From Gibbula magus (taxonomy: Eukaryota > Mollusca > Gastropoda > Trochida > Trochidae): a stretch of 64,000 bases of DNA. This document shows, in pieces, positions 12,641 to 22,756 of the stretch. Position numbers and translations under genes: made by a program. The number at the start of each line of letters is the position of its first letter. Position 1 is the stretch's first letter. The stretch spans positions 48,597,378 through 48,661,377 of the forward strand of contig OW388300.1 in assembly GCA_936450465.1 (NCBI GenBank), in the 5' to 3' direction. The notes under the pieces were generated by a model. The model searched no databases. It was not told the origin of the DNA and saw nothing but the letters and a program-made list of their open reading frames with translations.

Positions 12641-12649
12641 CTGTTAACC

Positions 12650-12790
12650 ATGTGTCAACTGATCCGGTAGGGATTAGGCTGTGTCGAGTTCTCTGTAGCA
12701 GAAAGTCGATTCACTACAGATAGTGTGCCTCTTCGAATTGAACTCATCATTTCCTGCAACCCGGCATAAAAGGGTAAGACATTACTGTGT
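12650..12790 (+). promoter_or_regulatory. Candidate promoter of the PAN-lectin gene
   Basis: CATAAAAG at 12765-12772 acts as a TATA-like box in a segment distantly similar to 5255-5410 and 33905-34040. It lies about 380 bp upstream of the PAN exon. No start-codon or signal-peptide exon is evident between it and 13149, so the assignment is tentative. Confidence 0.35.
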
Positions 12791-13148
12791 TTTATATAAC
12801 TGAGAGTGGGGTTTCAGTGAAGTAAACCTTGTATGAGGCTACAGACTAACCTTCACCGTCACTCTACTTACAGAACTCGATTAGTGTAATGGGTTGATCA
12901 TAAACATTGTCTGATTTTACTTGCTAATCATCAATTTACCAAAGTAAACATTTTAAGGTCACTGCATGCACAAACCGTTCAAGATACTGCTATAAAGGTA
13001 TTCTCTTCATACAAAATTAAAGCCAATTTCTCCATCCTACTGTGATTGCTTTCACATCACTTCTTACTCCATATAAACCATTCAAAAGAGTAGTTGCTTA
13101 TATACTTTATTCCAGCGACAGTAGACTATTGAGGACTTCTTGCTGCAG

Positions 13149-13419
13149 CTGAATCACAATAGGAAGGTAACAATGACCGAGAGTAAGCTTCTCCAGATTG
13201 CCTTCAGACTCATGTTCCAGAATTTAGTTCTGGAGAACACCTCTGCTTCACAGACCACCCCTTGCATCCTATCATGTGCAGTGAAGTGTGTGGAGCCATG
13301 TGCCGCATTCTTCTACAACGCAGACATCCAACAATGTCTTCTCTCTGCTCAGCACTATGGCAAGAAACATCCTGGTCTTAAATCTGAAGCCAGTTGGAAA
13401 CTTTTTAAAACTTCTGAAG
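13149..13419 (+). CDS. PAN/Apple-like exon of the lectin gene (copy 2)
   Basis: This exon encodes a cysteine-rich, PAN/Apple-like extracellular module. Visible features are TPCILSCAVKCVEPC followed by AAFFYNADIQQCLLSAQHYG, the spacing typical of PAN domains in molluscan proteins. The 3' end is well supported: CTTCTGAAG then GTAAAT at 13420, leaving a one-base phase that joins the next exon. The 5' boundary is less sure. An acceptor at 13147-13148 (TTGCTGCAG) gives an open frame, while the frame is stopped just upstream at 13122. An in-frame ATG lies at 13173, but its N-terminus is not a convincing signal peptide. A separate signal-peptide exon upstream is therefore likely and was not found. 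Confidence 0.6.
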
Positions 13420-14758
13420 GTAAATGGTTTATCAAACAATGTTTAAAACTATACTTATTTGTCTTTTTAAATGAAAGAATTGACATGGATATATCAAAAT
13501 AATTTCAAACTGTACTTGATACCATACGAAGCCATATTCTGTGCACAAAACCTGCATTCAGCAAACTTTAGACTCTCTTTTGTTGGGTTCATGGCAGGTA
13601 GAATTTCAAGTTTTCAAAACAGAACCCATTGCTCTTGATGTGAATGTTCACTTACAGCCATGCAAAGTCTTCATATGATTACAGTATTACAATATGTTTA
13701 CGAAAAATGGAATATGGTTAGACCTTGTGGTGGAGTGGGCCTTTTCCTACTTAGGTTTTTTTTCTGGTTTCCATGAAAATAGTTTGCACTTTGTGCATGT
13801 GGGGGTAGGGAACTTTTAAAACCTCTATCGCAAAATCTATGCAATATTTGTTTACCAAACTTGTTGTGTGGTTAGACATGGTGTTGTAGTGGTGCCTTTT
13901 CTACTTTTTTTGGCTTCCATCGAAACAGTTTGAACTTAGTGCATATATGGGAGGAAGGGGCGTAGATCCTTTTCCGACCTCTATCTCAAAATCTATACAG
14001 TAGTTCTTTTTTACGAAACTTGGTGCGTGGTTAGACCTAGCGATTGAGTGATGCCTTTTTTGGTTATTCTAAAAAAAATTTAATTCGTGTCTGGTTTCAC
14101 TTTGACCTTAGTGCATATTGGGGATAAGGACCTCTTACGGCCTCCATCTCAAAATCTATTCAGTATAATTTAATGAGACTTGGTATGTGTTAAGACTCAC
14201 AGATAGGTTGGTGGAAACATGGAAACATGTTTATTCTAATAGATTAATCTTTTTGGATTGTCATATTTGGAGTGTCTCTGTCAAAAATGAAAAATAAGCA
14301 GAAGATGACTAGGTCGGATTGAAAGTCGACATCACAGTGCATCACATGCACATATTTTCAATTTTGAAGAAAGTCAGAAGACTATTATTACGTCAGTTAT
14401 AACTACAGTAATGTCATAAACAGTTTACTGACGTCACAGACGACAAAATACGAAATCAAACACCATGAAACAATGGTTGTTCTGCAAACATTTTATGTGC
14501 CAATGGACTCGCAAATATTAAACTTTAAATGCCTTTTTATTCACTGTTTCAGATATATATTATAATTCATACAACAATAACCTTCATGTTAAAATTCATG
14601 TTATAATGCACTGTACAATTATTTTCCATCAGCAGTATCAGTATATTTAACAACCCTTGGAAAATTAATTTAAGTATATTCTGTTTTTATGCCCAGATTT
14701 GGCAGAATATATAACTTATCATGTAACATTAAATTTGTTATCCTTGTTGTATTCCTAG
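13420..14758. other. Intron with degenerate dispersed repeat
   Basis: Intron 1 of the lectin model, GTAAAT...CCTAG. Between about 13700 and 14200 it carries three or four degenerate units of about 140 bp (ACCAAACTTG-like and CTCAAAATCTAT motifs), related in style to the unit at 5700-6665. Confidence 0.55.
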
Positions 14759-14947
14759 TATCGCCACCATGTTATCCTGGATACCGCGATGTTACTTCAG
14801 TAGGGTTGTGTGTCCGGTTTGTGACTGCCAAACGAAGTTACTCTGCTGCGATAAAGGACTGTCGGGGTCCTGCAAATGGCCGACTGGTACACCTAGACAC
14901 TGACGCCAAGATTCAAGCAATAGATGCCATTCACAGAGCTGAATACG
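14759..14947 (+). CDS. First half of the C-type lectin domain, exon 2 of the lectin gene
   Basis: The exon encodes the N-terminal half of the CTLD: CYPGYRDVTSVGLCVRFV, then SYSAAIKDCRGPANGRLVHL and DTDAKIQAIDAIHRAEY. These are the first disulphide, the helix-1 and the 'RLVHLDT' landmarks. The acceptor is at 14757-14758 (TTCCTAG) and the donor GTAAGT follows 14947. Phases fit exactly: one base from the PAN exon plus TA gives Val, and GAA TAC G plus AT of the terminal exon gives Asp. Joined to 13149-13419 and 19573-19841 it yields 729 nt, 242 codons plus stop. The last part of this exon plus the donor is the seed of the adjacent 64-bp tandem array. Confidence 0.8.
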
Positions 14948-16185
14948 GTAAGTGTGTGGCACAGTGATGTCAAGATTCAAACAATAGATGACATTCACAG
15001 AGCTGAATATAGAAAGTGTGTGGCACACCGATGTCAAGATTCAAGCAATAGATGCAATTCACCGAGCTGAATACAGTAAGTGTGTGGTACACTGACGTCA
15101 ACATTCAAGCAATAGATACCATTCACAGATCTGAATACAGTAAGTGTGTGGCACACTGATGTCAAGATTTAAACAATAGATGTCATTCACAGAGCTGAAT
15201 ACGGTAAGTGTGTGGCATACTGACGTCAAGATTCCAAAAATAGATGTCATTCACAGATCTGAATAAAGTAAGTGTGTGGCACACTGACGTCTAGATTCAA
15301 ACAATAGATGCCATTCACAGATCTAAAAACAGTAAGTGTGTGGCACACTGATGTCAAGATTCAAGCAATAGATGAAATTTACAGAGCTGAATACGCTAAG
15401 TGTGTGGCATACCGTCGTCAAGATTCAAACAATAGATGTCATTCACAGAGCTGAATACGGAAAGTGTGTGGCACACTGATCTCAAAATTCAAGCAATAGA
15501 TGACATTCACAGAGCAGAATACGGTAAAAGTGTGGTACACTGACGTCAAGATTCAAACAATATATGTAATTCACAGAGCTGAATATGTTAAGTGTGTGGC
15601 ACACTGACGTCAAAATTCAAGCAATAGATGACATTCACAGAGCTCAAGAGGGTAAATGTGTGGCACACTGATGTCAAGATTCAAGCAATAGATGTCATTC
15701 ATAGAGCTGAATACGTTAAGTGTGTGATTCACTGATGTCAAGATTCAAGCAATAGATGTGATTCGCAGATATGAATACATTAAGTGTGTGGCACACTGGT
15801 GTCAAGATTCAAACAATAGATGACATTCACAGAGCAGAATACGGTAAAAGTGTGGTACACTGACGTCAAGATTCAAACAATATATGTCATTCACAGAGCT
15901 GAATATGTTAAGTGTGTGGCACACTGACGTCAAAATTCAAGCAATAGATGACATTCACAGAGCTCAAGACGGTAAATGTGTGGCACACTGATGTCAAGAT
16001 TCAAGCAATAGATGTCATTCATAGAGCTGAATACGTTAAGTGTGTGATTCACTGATGTCAAGATTCAAGCAATAGATGTGATTCGCAGATATGAATACAT
16101 TAAGTGTGTGGCACACTGGTGTCAAGATTCAAACAATAGATGTCATTCACAGAGCTGAATATGGTAAGTGTGTGGCACGCTGATG
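14906..16185 (+). repeat. 64-bp tandem array built from an exon end and its splice donor (about 20 units)
   Basis: About 20 units of 63-66 bp repeat the segment AAGATTCAAGCAATAGATG ... CATTCACAGAGCTGAATACG / GTAAGTGTGTGGCACACTG. The first half of each unit is the 3' end of the coding exon ending at 14947, and the second half is its 5' splice site. Several units keep an intact GTAAGT (for example near 15075, 15139, 15203, 15267, 15330 and 16161); others are mutated (GTAAAA, TTAAGT, GAAAGT). A five-unit block of about 319 bp is duplicated (about 15483-15797 and 15802-16117). Confidence 0.9.
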
Positions 16186-16379
16186 TAGAAGGTCCTGGCC
16201 CCGTATCTGACTCAAGGATCCTAGTCCCCAGTGTTTGTTATACCGAGTAGGAACTCGAAAAAATGAGGGCTCATTCATGACTTGAAGGTATTCAACCGCT
16301 CTTACCTCGTTCGGCCACAATATTTTCGACTCTTGACTCATCCCTCTGTAATATGATCTCCGGAGCGCTCCGACTGCAT

Positions 16380-17770
16380 GTTTTCTCCAAGATGATGTGC
16401 AAGATGCGTACCTTCCGATTCACTGTCGGAATTACAGGTACCTCCGCTTCATTCTTGGCTGGAAAATTTTTTAGTGGTGCGTCCTCCCCTTAGGGATCTT
16501 TTTCTGCCCCCTGGCTGTTCACACGAGTGACCAAGCCTATCATCCAATTCTTACACGATCTGATCTATTTGGATAATGGGCTCACTCACGACACTTCTCC
16601 CTTTGTTAATCTCGAGGCCCAACTCATGTTTACGATAAACCTTTTCTGTCGTCTAGGATGGTAAGTGAACTTAGAGAAGTCGAACCTGGACCCTGCGGCT
16701 TGTCTGAAGTTCTTAGGTGCCATCCTAGACACTCAGCTGTTCCGAGGGTTTTTTAACGAGGGAACAGATGGCCTGATACGATCAGTTAATAGATTGCGCC
16801 CTCAACGCATCGCTCTCCTTACGCTAGTGGCAAAGATTGTTGGGTTTGCTCACGTCAGCTCAGGACCTGACCCGCAGGGGGAGGTTATTCCTTCGCTCGT
16901 TTTCCTGAAACCCAACATCAGAGAGTTTCGTTGTCGTCATACCATAACCCTGACTCCAGATCTGCATCGCTTCTTAGCTTGGTGGCTGGTGGACGAGAGG
17001 TTCCGCTCAGGCCTCGTCCCCCATCAGCTCACATGTTCATAGACGCCTCCACTCAGGGGTGTGGGGTGAGCATCTAGGTCACGAACAGGTAGTGGTAGTC
17101 TGGTCTCATTCAGAGAAGAACTCGCACATCAATGTCCTTGAGTTGGTCGCAGTCTGTCTAGCTATTCAACACTGGCAAGTCCCTTTATGAGGCCAGTGCA
17201 TATGGACAGTTCAGCAGCTGCTTGGTCAATCAACAAGAAGTCTCTTGTGCGAGTATCACTCTGGCTCTTCCAGCTGGTGGACGATGCGGACCTGGACATT
17301 CAGGCAGTCCACATTCCACGTGCCAAGAACATCTTGGAGGATGCCTGTCCTCCTACGGAGTGACAACTGAAACCAGTAGTCTTCAGGGGGTTGTGTCTCT
17401 CCAGTTCGGGACCCCCTGGTAGATCTGTTTGCGACTTGTCTCAATCACCAGTTACCGACCTATGTCTCCCGGGTACCAGACCCTCGAGCGATGGGCTTAG
17501 ACTCGGTCTCGTTAGGGTGGGTTGGGATGGACGCCTATGCTTTTCCACCTCCTACCATCCTCTCTCAAGTGGTAGCGAAGATCGGGAGCATGCAGGTCCT
17601 TCGACTTCTTTTGGTTGCTCCCTGGTGGCCAGCCCGACCGTGGTTTGTTCCCATCCGGCGTCTCTGTCTTGGGGAACCCTTTCGATTTCAGCCTCTGAGA
17701 GATCTGCTCCTAAGCAGGCCAAGCGGAAGGTTACACGAGAACCCTCAGGTGTTCTGTCTTCACGCTTGAC
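16380..17770 (+). pseudogene. RT / RNase H region of the DIRS-like element (broken)
   Basis: Coding similarity moves between frames and is interrupted by stops. The longest intact piece is 16665-17042, with FLGAILDTQ and FLAWWLVDERFRSGLVP, the RT thumb and the linker to RNase H. RNase H pieces follow up to about 17350 and a DLFAT / VPDPRAMGLD / DAYAFPPPTILSQV segment to about 17770. The second catalytic Asp of the YxDD box is replaced by Asn, so the enzyme would be inactive even if the frame were intact. Confidence 0.75.
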
Positions 17771-17877
17771 TTGTATTAAAAGAGGGTTAAGTAGTGGTTA
17801 TTCCAGTGCCGTGTTCAAGATAGGTTTCAAAGTAATCGATCAATAAGCGATTACTTTTAAACCTCTCTTGAACGAGA

Positions 17878-18866
17878 TTGCTCAATGTAGCGCTAGGTAG
17901 CAAGGCGAGCAAACCTCAAGGAATTTGCACTGTGTCGTTCAAGAGAGAAGAAGCGCTCATTGAGCTCTACATTGAGCGATCAATGAGCGCTATGAATCGC
18001 TTCATTTTGTTGAACCGCCGTTTGTTGCCAACCTCTCATAGAAAGACCACTAGGAAACTCTATGATTTCCGGTGGCAGGCCTTTGTTTCTTTCTGTGCTC
18101 AGCATGGGTTCATCCTGGCTGAGTCCTCCGTTCCTCAGGTGGCAGAGTACTTAGTGTACCTTCGCAATACCAGGCATCTTAAGGCGTCGTCAATTAACAC
18201 GGCTATCCTCTCTGTGCTCAGGAAGAGGTCGCTAGGGTTGGATGTGTCTGTCTCAAAGGCCTCATTAAGACCTTCCAGTAGGTGGACGCCAGGTAAAAGC
18301 TTCGTCCAACCAAAAGGGACTTACCCGTGCAACCTTGCTTGGTTTAGCTCCCGATTTCGTCTGAAAAAAACAAGCAGCTGATGAGATGGCACGTACATTC
18401 TCCATTCCGGCACTTGTGTCTGACCCTGGAGAACAAGATATCTGTCTGTGTCCAGTTAGGGTCTTTGAGGGTATATGTGCATCGTACTCGTAAGCTGAGA
18501 TATGGCAGGCATCGACTGTTCTTGCCTCACTCGCCAAGGAGCATGAAAGAATTGGACAAGTGAGAGCTGGGTGTGTATCTGAGGTCATCGACGCCTACAA
18601 GGCCGCCAACCTGCCATCCCCGTCACCGGTGAGATCCTAGTAGTCATGATCGGTCATGATGGCTTACCACTGTAACATTGCGGTCTCAGATGTCATGGTG
18701 GGATGTTTTTGGCGTTCTTCAGAGGTTTTAGCAAACCATTACCTACGAGATGTGTGCACGGCAGATCTCGAAGCCTTTTATAGGCTGGGTTCACAGGTTT
18801 TCGCTCAGGCGAAGGTGGTCCCCCCTTCCAGACCCAGTCTCGTGGTCTCGTGTTTCATGCAATAAA
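17878..18866 (+). pseudogene. Tyrosine recombinase of the DIRS-like element (broken)
   Basis: The 17878-18381 frame carries a SAM-like N-terminal domain of a tyrosine recombinase: TTRKLYDFRWQAFVSFC, VAEYLVYLRN and ASSINTAILSVLR. The catalytic half continues in other frames to WRSSEVLANHYLRDV near 18710-18753, with the probable nucleophilic Tyr codon at 18740-18742. Frameshifts and stops separate the pieces. Confidence 0.7.
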
Positions 18867-19146
18867 CTTCATATCGCATCGTTTGATTTTGTCTGTTGTT
18901 CTCAATTGCTTAGGTTTGACCTCCCCCTCCCCATAGGGGTTGAGGGCTATTTTAATCAGAAGTTGAGTGGCTGGGTTGTCTCTTTGATTCGCTTGGCGGT
19001 AGAGATAGTGTCTCCCGGGCGGTACCTTGTCCTCACCACACTATTGAGGACTCGTAGGTTAGCTTACACTCAGGGCTAGTCGCTCGTCTCATCTCTCACA
19101 TGTATATACTGACCCACCACCATGCAGTGGGATTCTGGGGATAGTT

Positions 19147-19228
19147 GGTCTAGTCAACAGATAGGTATTTAAATAATAGTACGTTTTTGATTAAAGGTAG
19201 TTATTTATACTTACCTGTTGGCTAGACC
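19147..19228. repeat. Palindromic repeat at the DIRS-like 3' region
   Basis: The arms at 19147-19176 and 19201-19228 are inverted copies (GGTCTAGTCAACAG against CTGTTGGCTAGACC). A third related copy, GGTCTTGTCAACGGG followed by AACGTACTATT, lies at 19441-19487. Inverted and split repeats are characteristic of DIRS-type elements. Confidence 0.65.
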
Positions 19229-19572
19229 TACGCTCTAGTCCCGCCCATCCTCCCCACTTGGTCTGCCTGTTGCCTTTTATATGGGCCTGTTGGAGGAGTA
19301 AGGGCTCATGGGAGTGACGTCATGAGACCACCGAGTGACCGCCATTGGGTAGGGATTTTACACATCCCTACTCTACTTCCTTGAAGTTCCGTCTGTCTTA
19401 AGATTGATTTAAGCATGCCTAAGAGGAGCCAGGCATAGTAGGTCTTGTCAACGGGTAGATATGAATAAGTAATAAAAAACGTACTATTTGTCGTGACATA
19501 TAAATCATCTTTTTTATTTATTAGAATACATTAGATTTAATTGTAAAAAATCCTTTTTATTGTTTGTTATAG

Positions 19573-19841
19573 ATTCAATAAACTCAATTATACATATCTT
19601 TGTATCATCTCTTGCAGTTAGAATAGGTTTCTACATTGGACTGAAGGATGAACCAACCTATTCACGAGGAGACTTCCGGTGGACGGACGGTTCAAGGGTA
19701 ACCGACAACAACTGGGCTCCTGGTCAACCGGACAAAAGGCCCTATGACGACTGTGTTGTCATAGCCTCTTGGAGGAGATATCAGTGGCTTGCTGTATATT
19801 GTTCAGATGTGAAACAATACATATGTGAAATTGTTATCTGA
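19573..19841 (+). CDS. Terminal C-type lectin exon (copy 2, exon 3 of the lectin gene)
   Basis: This is the second half of the CTLD, paralogous to 162-430 with identical length and phase. The acceptor is at 19571-19572 (TTGTTATAG). The first codon is split with the G at 14947 and gives Asp. Landmarks are FYIGLKDEPTYSRGDFRWTD, DNNWAPGQPD with a QPD tripeptide (associated in family knowledge with galactose-type ligands), and WRRYQWLAVYC ending YICEIVI. At the WND position copy 2 reads WLA, so the second calcium-site Asp present in copy 1 (WID) is lost. It may be calcium-independent or bind another ligand. The intron upstream holds the DIRS remnant and the 64-bp array, and splicing across 4.6 kb is required. 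Confidence 0.8.
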
Positions 19842-21385
19842 TTGAATGCGAAAAAAGTTACGAATGGGTTGATTTTATGTTGTAAAAATGTGTTAAAGGG
19901 GAAAATTCTTGATAACAACTTGTTTATTGTGAATATACCAGATATTTCGGAGTTTATGCTTACTCTTTCACCGGGAGGATTGTCGGGGGTGTTTTGGTTG
20001 ATTTGTTTTGCTTGATGTAATCTGTTAAGTTGTCATCAAAATATGTTCAAAATATAAACACAGAAGATCACTACGATATGAGTTCAGTTCAGATCACTAC
20101 GATATGAGTTCAGTTCAGATTGCTACGATATGAGTTCATTTCAGATCGCTACCATATGAGTTCACTTCAGATCGCTACCATATGAGTTCACTTCAGATCG
20201 CTACCATATGAGTTCACTTCAGATCGCTACCATATGAGTTCACTTCAGATCGCTACCATATGAGTTCACTTCAGATCGCTACCATATGAGTTAAGCATCA
20301 ACGAGGTTTATCACTGGACAGGTGAATAACTTTGTATCCTCTGTTCTTCACTGTAACGAAAGTTAAAATACTAGTGAATGAATGAATGTCTGCCTGCTCG
20401 AATCGCCCAATAATTAAAGTCATATACCTCACAGAGTTGAACTTTGATGTTGTATAAACTGGAACGTGATGAGAAGATTTTCAAGTGTGATCTGAATGTT
20501 TCATTTTGCGGCTGCACTGAACAGAAATGATCTAACTGAGGGTTCTGATCATTGGTAGACACAAGAAGTTTTGATCATGAGAGTTGTTGGTCTGTAGAGC
20601 TTGGAACGTACAGAGAGTTAGTCAGGAGTGGTACCCGTTATCATGTGTAGGTGATACACAGAACTTGAAACGAACTTGTCTCTGTGTGACTTTGAACGGA
20701 GTGTGACTGGTCATATATCATTATTTTGGATGCGTACTAGTTATAATAGTACCTACGAAGCTGGTAAGTAATAGTAAATGAAAAAAATATGATTGTACCT
20801 GGATACACACGGTGTAAGTTGTGTATAAAACTATTTAGAAATATACCTTTATCAAACTAAATTTTTTAAACAGTAAAATCAGTAAATTCAATGTTGTAAA
20901 TATTTTGCATTATGACTAATAATTATATTAATTTTTTAAGATAAAGATCGTAGAGAATTTGAGAATGATACAGTGTGCTTAGAAGTGTATGTAGCGGGGG
21001 GCATAATATCGAACGTGCTGATTAAGAATTGTCCATTGAAAACAAAACACATATGTCCAGGTAAAAGTCCCTGTAAAATATGTTTCTAAAGATATTCTAC
21101 CAACATATCGTCATATGGTTGTACATGTCCATTGTATTGTTTACACATTTTAATTGATTGAAGGGCAAAGGGTTATTATTATATTGCATTTTCTGTGTTT
21201 CTGTGTCAATTATATTGCAATAAGTTAAATTGTATCATATCAATTTTGAATACATCGTAATCATTTGAATTATTAAGGGTGTGTGTTAAATGTTAATGGC
21301 AAATTGTGTTGTTTTAAGTTGTATTCTAATAATTTAAATTTTTGTTTAAAGAGTTCCATGTTACCTATGTAACAAATAAACTTTG
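19842..21385 (+). other. Probable 3' UTR and flank of lectin copy 2
   Basis: Colinear with the flank of copy 1. AATAAA at 21375-21380 matches the conserved candidate signal at 2123-2128. The 26-bp minisatellite and an AT-rich insertion (about 20710-21000) are private to this copy. Confidence 0.4.
20065..20292. repeat. 26-bp minisatellite (about 8.7 units)
   Basis: Tandem units read AGATCGCTACCATATGAGTT plus CACTTC. The first units are more diverged than the later, nearly identical ones. Copy 1 has only a short GTTCAGTTCAGT remnant at the same place (near 645-655). Confidence 0.9.
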
Positions 21386-22756
21386 AAACTATTTTGTATT
21401 GCCTACTTACCAATGTATTGTTCAAGACGGTTTTCAAATTGTCAAACTCCTCCTGAAGACCCACTATTTCCAACGAGCTTTCTGTTGACTTCCCTGTGAC
21501 TTCCTTGACTCCATTTGTACGCTTTGAGCAGGATATTCAGCCTGAAAAAGCGCAAAATAAGTGTTCTGTTATATATTTTGCCCTCCAATGGTTCAAAATA
21601 ATAGTTTACATCATTACTTTAATTTTATGTCAAAAAATGTCAGATAAAAGTTACTTTTACAAACGTTTGCCACTTAAAGTACTGTTTAAAACTAATATAT
21701 CTTTGATGCACAGGAAAAAGGCGTTACATATGTAAATTGAGATTTACCAGCATTATAGCAAAGTTATTTTGCTAGTATAAAGAATGTTCCCGATGTAACT
21801 CCCATTTCAAAGTTAGCTTGCGCCTTTGTAAGTTCTCAAACATGGTGAACACAAGAGACCCGAGCTTTCACCAAAACTCTTCCATAGATTTTATTCAGAT
21901 GGGGACTTCCTCCCGACAGGGAAGAGTGCCAATGGAGATATTGCACGGTTTCAGTGGGGTCGGGAATTATCACCAATGAACCAGATAGTGTCAATGTGAG
22001 GCACAACTTCTCTATGAATGATCTTATATTATATCTGTGTCCATTGAGCATGCCTTGGATTTCAAGATCAATCTTACATTATCCATCTTAATCCATGTGA
22101 CACGCCATGAATATGCATTTACGGTTATTTACACAAAATTAACTTATTGTAAGGTTTCGGTATATATTACAAATGGTGTTTTATATTCCTAGTTTCCGCA
22201 CCAAATATTACAAATCATGTAAAAACGAACTTCATATTCCTTTTTATATTCCCAGTATGGGTAGTATTTATTACATCTCATGTGATAATGAAATGGGTCT
22301 GTAAGCCACCATCTTTTGCGAATCTTTAATGACTGTGAATCGCTTGATTGGTCACACGTGACAGACCCCGAGGACAACCCTGCAACCCCCGGTCCCACAC
22401 GTGCGATATTTGGAACCGCAAACATCGCAACAGAAAAGAGTAAGTCCAGTATTTGATTTAATTTCAATATTTTGATAATACAACTGGATGACTGAAAACA
22501 TTCATAATTATGTAATACAAGTAGTGAGTAGTAGTGGTTTCCTAACAACGATTGAGCATATCGATTTGGTTTTCTGCATATGTCAACACCTAAAAGAAAC
22601 ACTCTGCTCTACAAACCATCAACTTGATTTAAACCTTTTGTAGATAATCTTATATATTTGTCACCCAATTGTTTATCTTTATATAAACTGTATTACTAAT
22701 ATTTTTTAATCAATATTTGTATATGACGTGTTGGTTTTCATTTGCTGTTTTCCTCT

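Larger units (their letters stand above)
16186..19495 (+). mobile_element. Degenerate DIRS-like tyrosine-recombinase retroelement
   Basis: The order RT, RNase H, tyrosine recombinase on one strand, with no DDE integrase, identifies a DIRS-like element. Frame-broken RT signals run from about 16390 (VQDAYLPIH, RNYRYLRFILGW) through YLDN at 16566-16577, where YLDD is expected, to an in-frame stop at 16662-16664. An RNase H part follows (DASTQGCG, INVLELVAVCLAIQHW, HIPRAKNILEDACP) and a DLFAT-like segment typical of DIRS pol. A recombinase follows. Complex inverted and direct repeats close the element. It lies in the last intron of the lectin gene, ending about 80 bp before the terminal exon. Copy 1 has no counterpart in the same intron. 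Confidence 0.8.
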
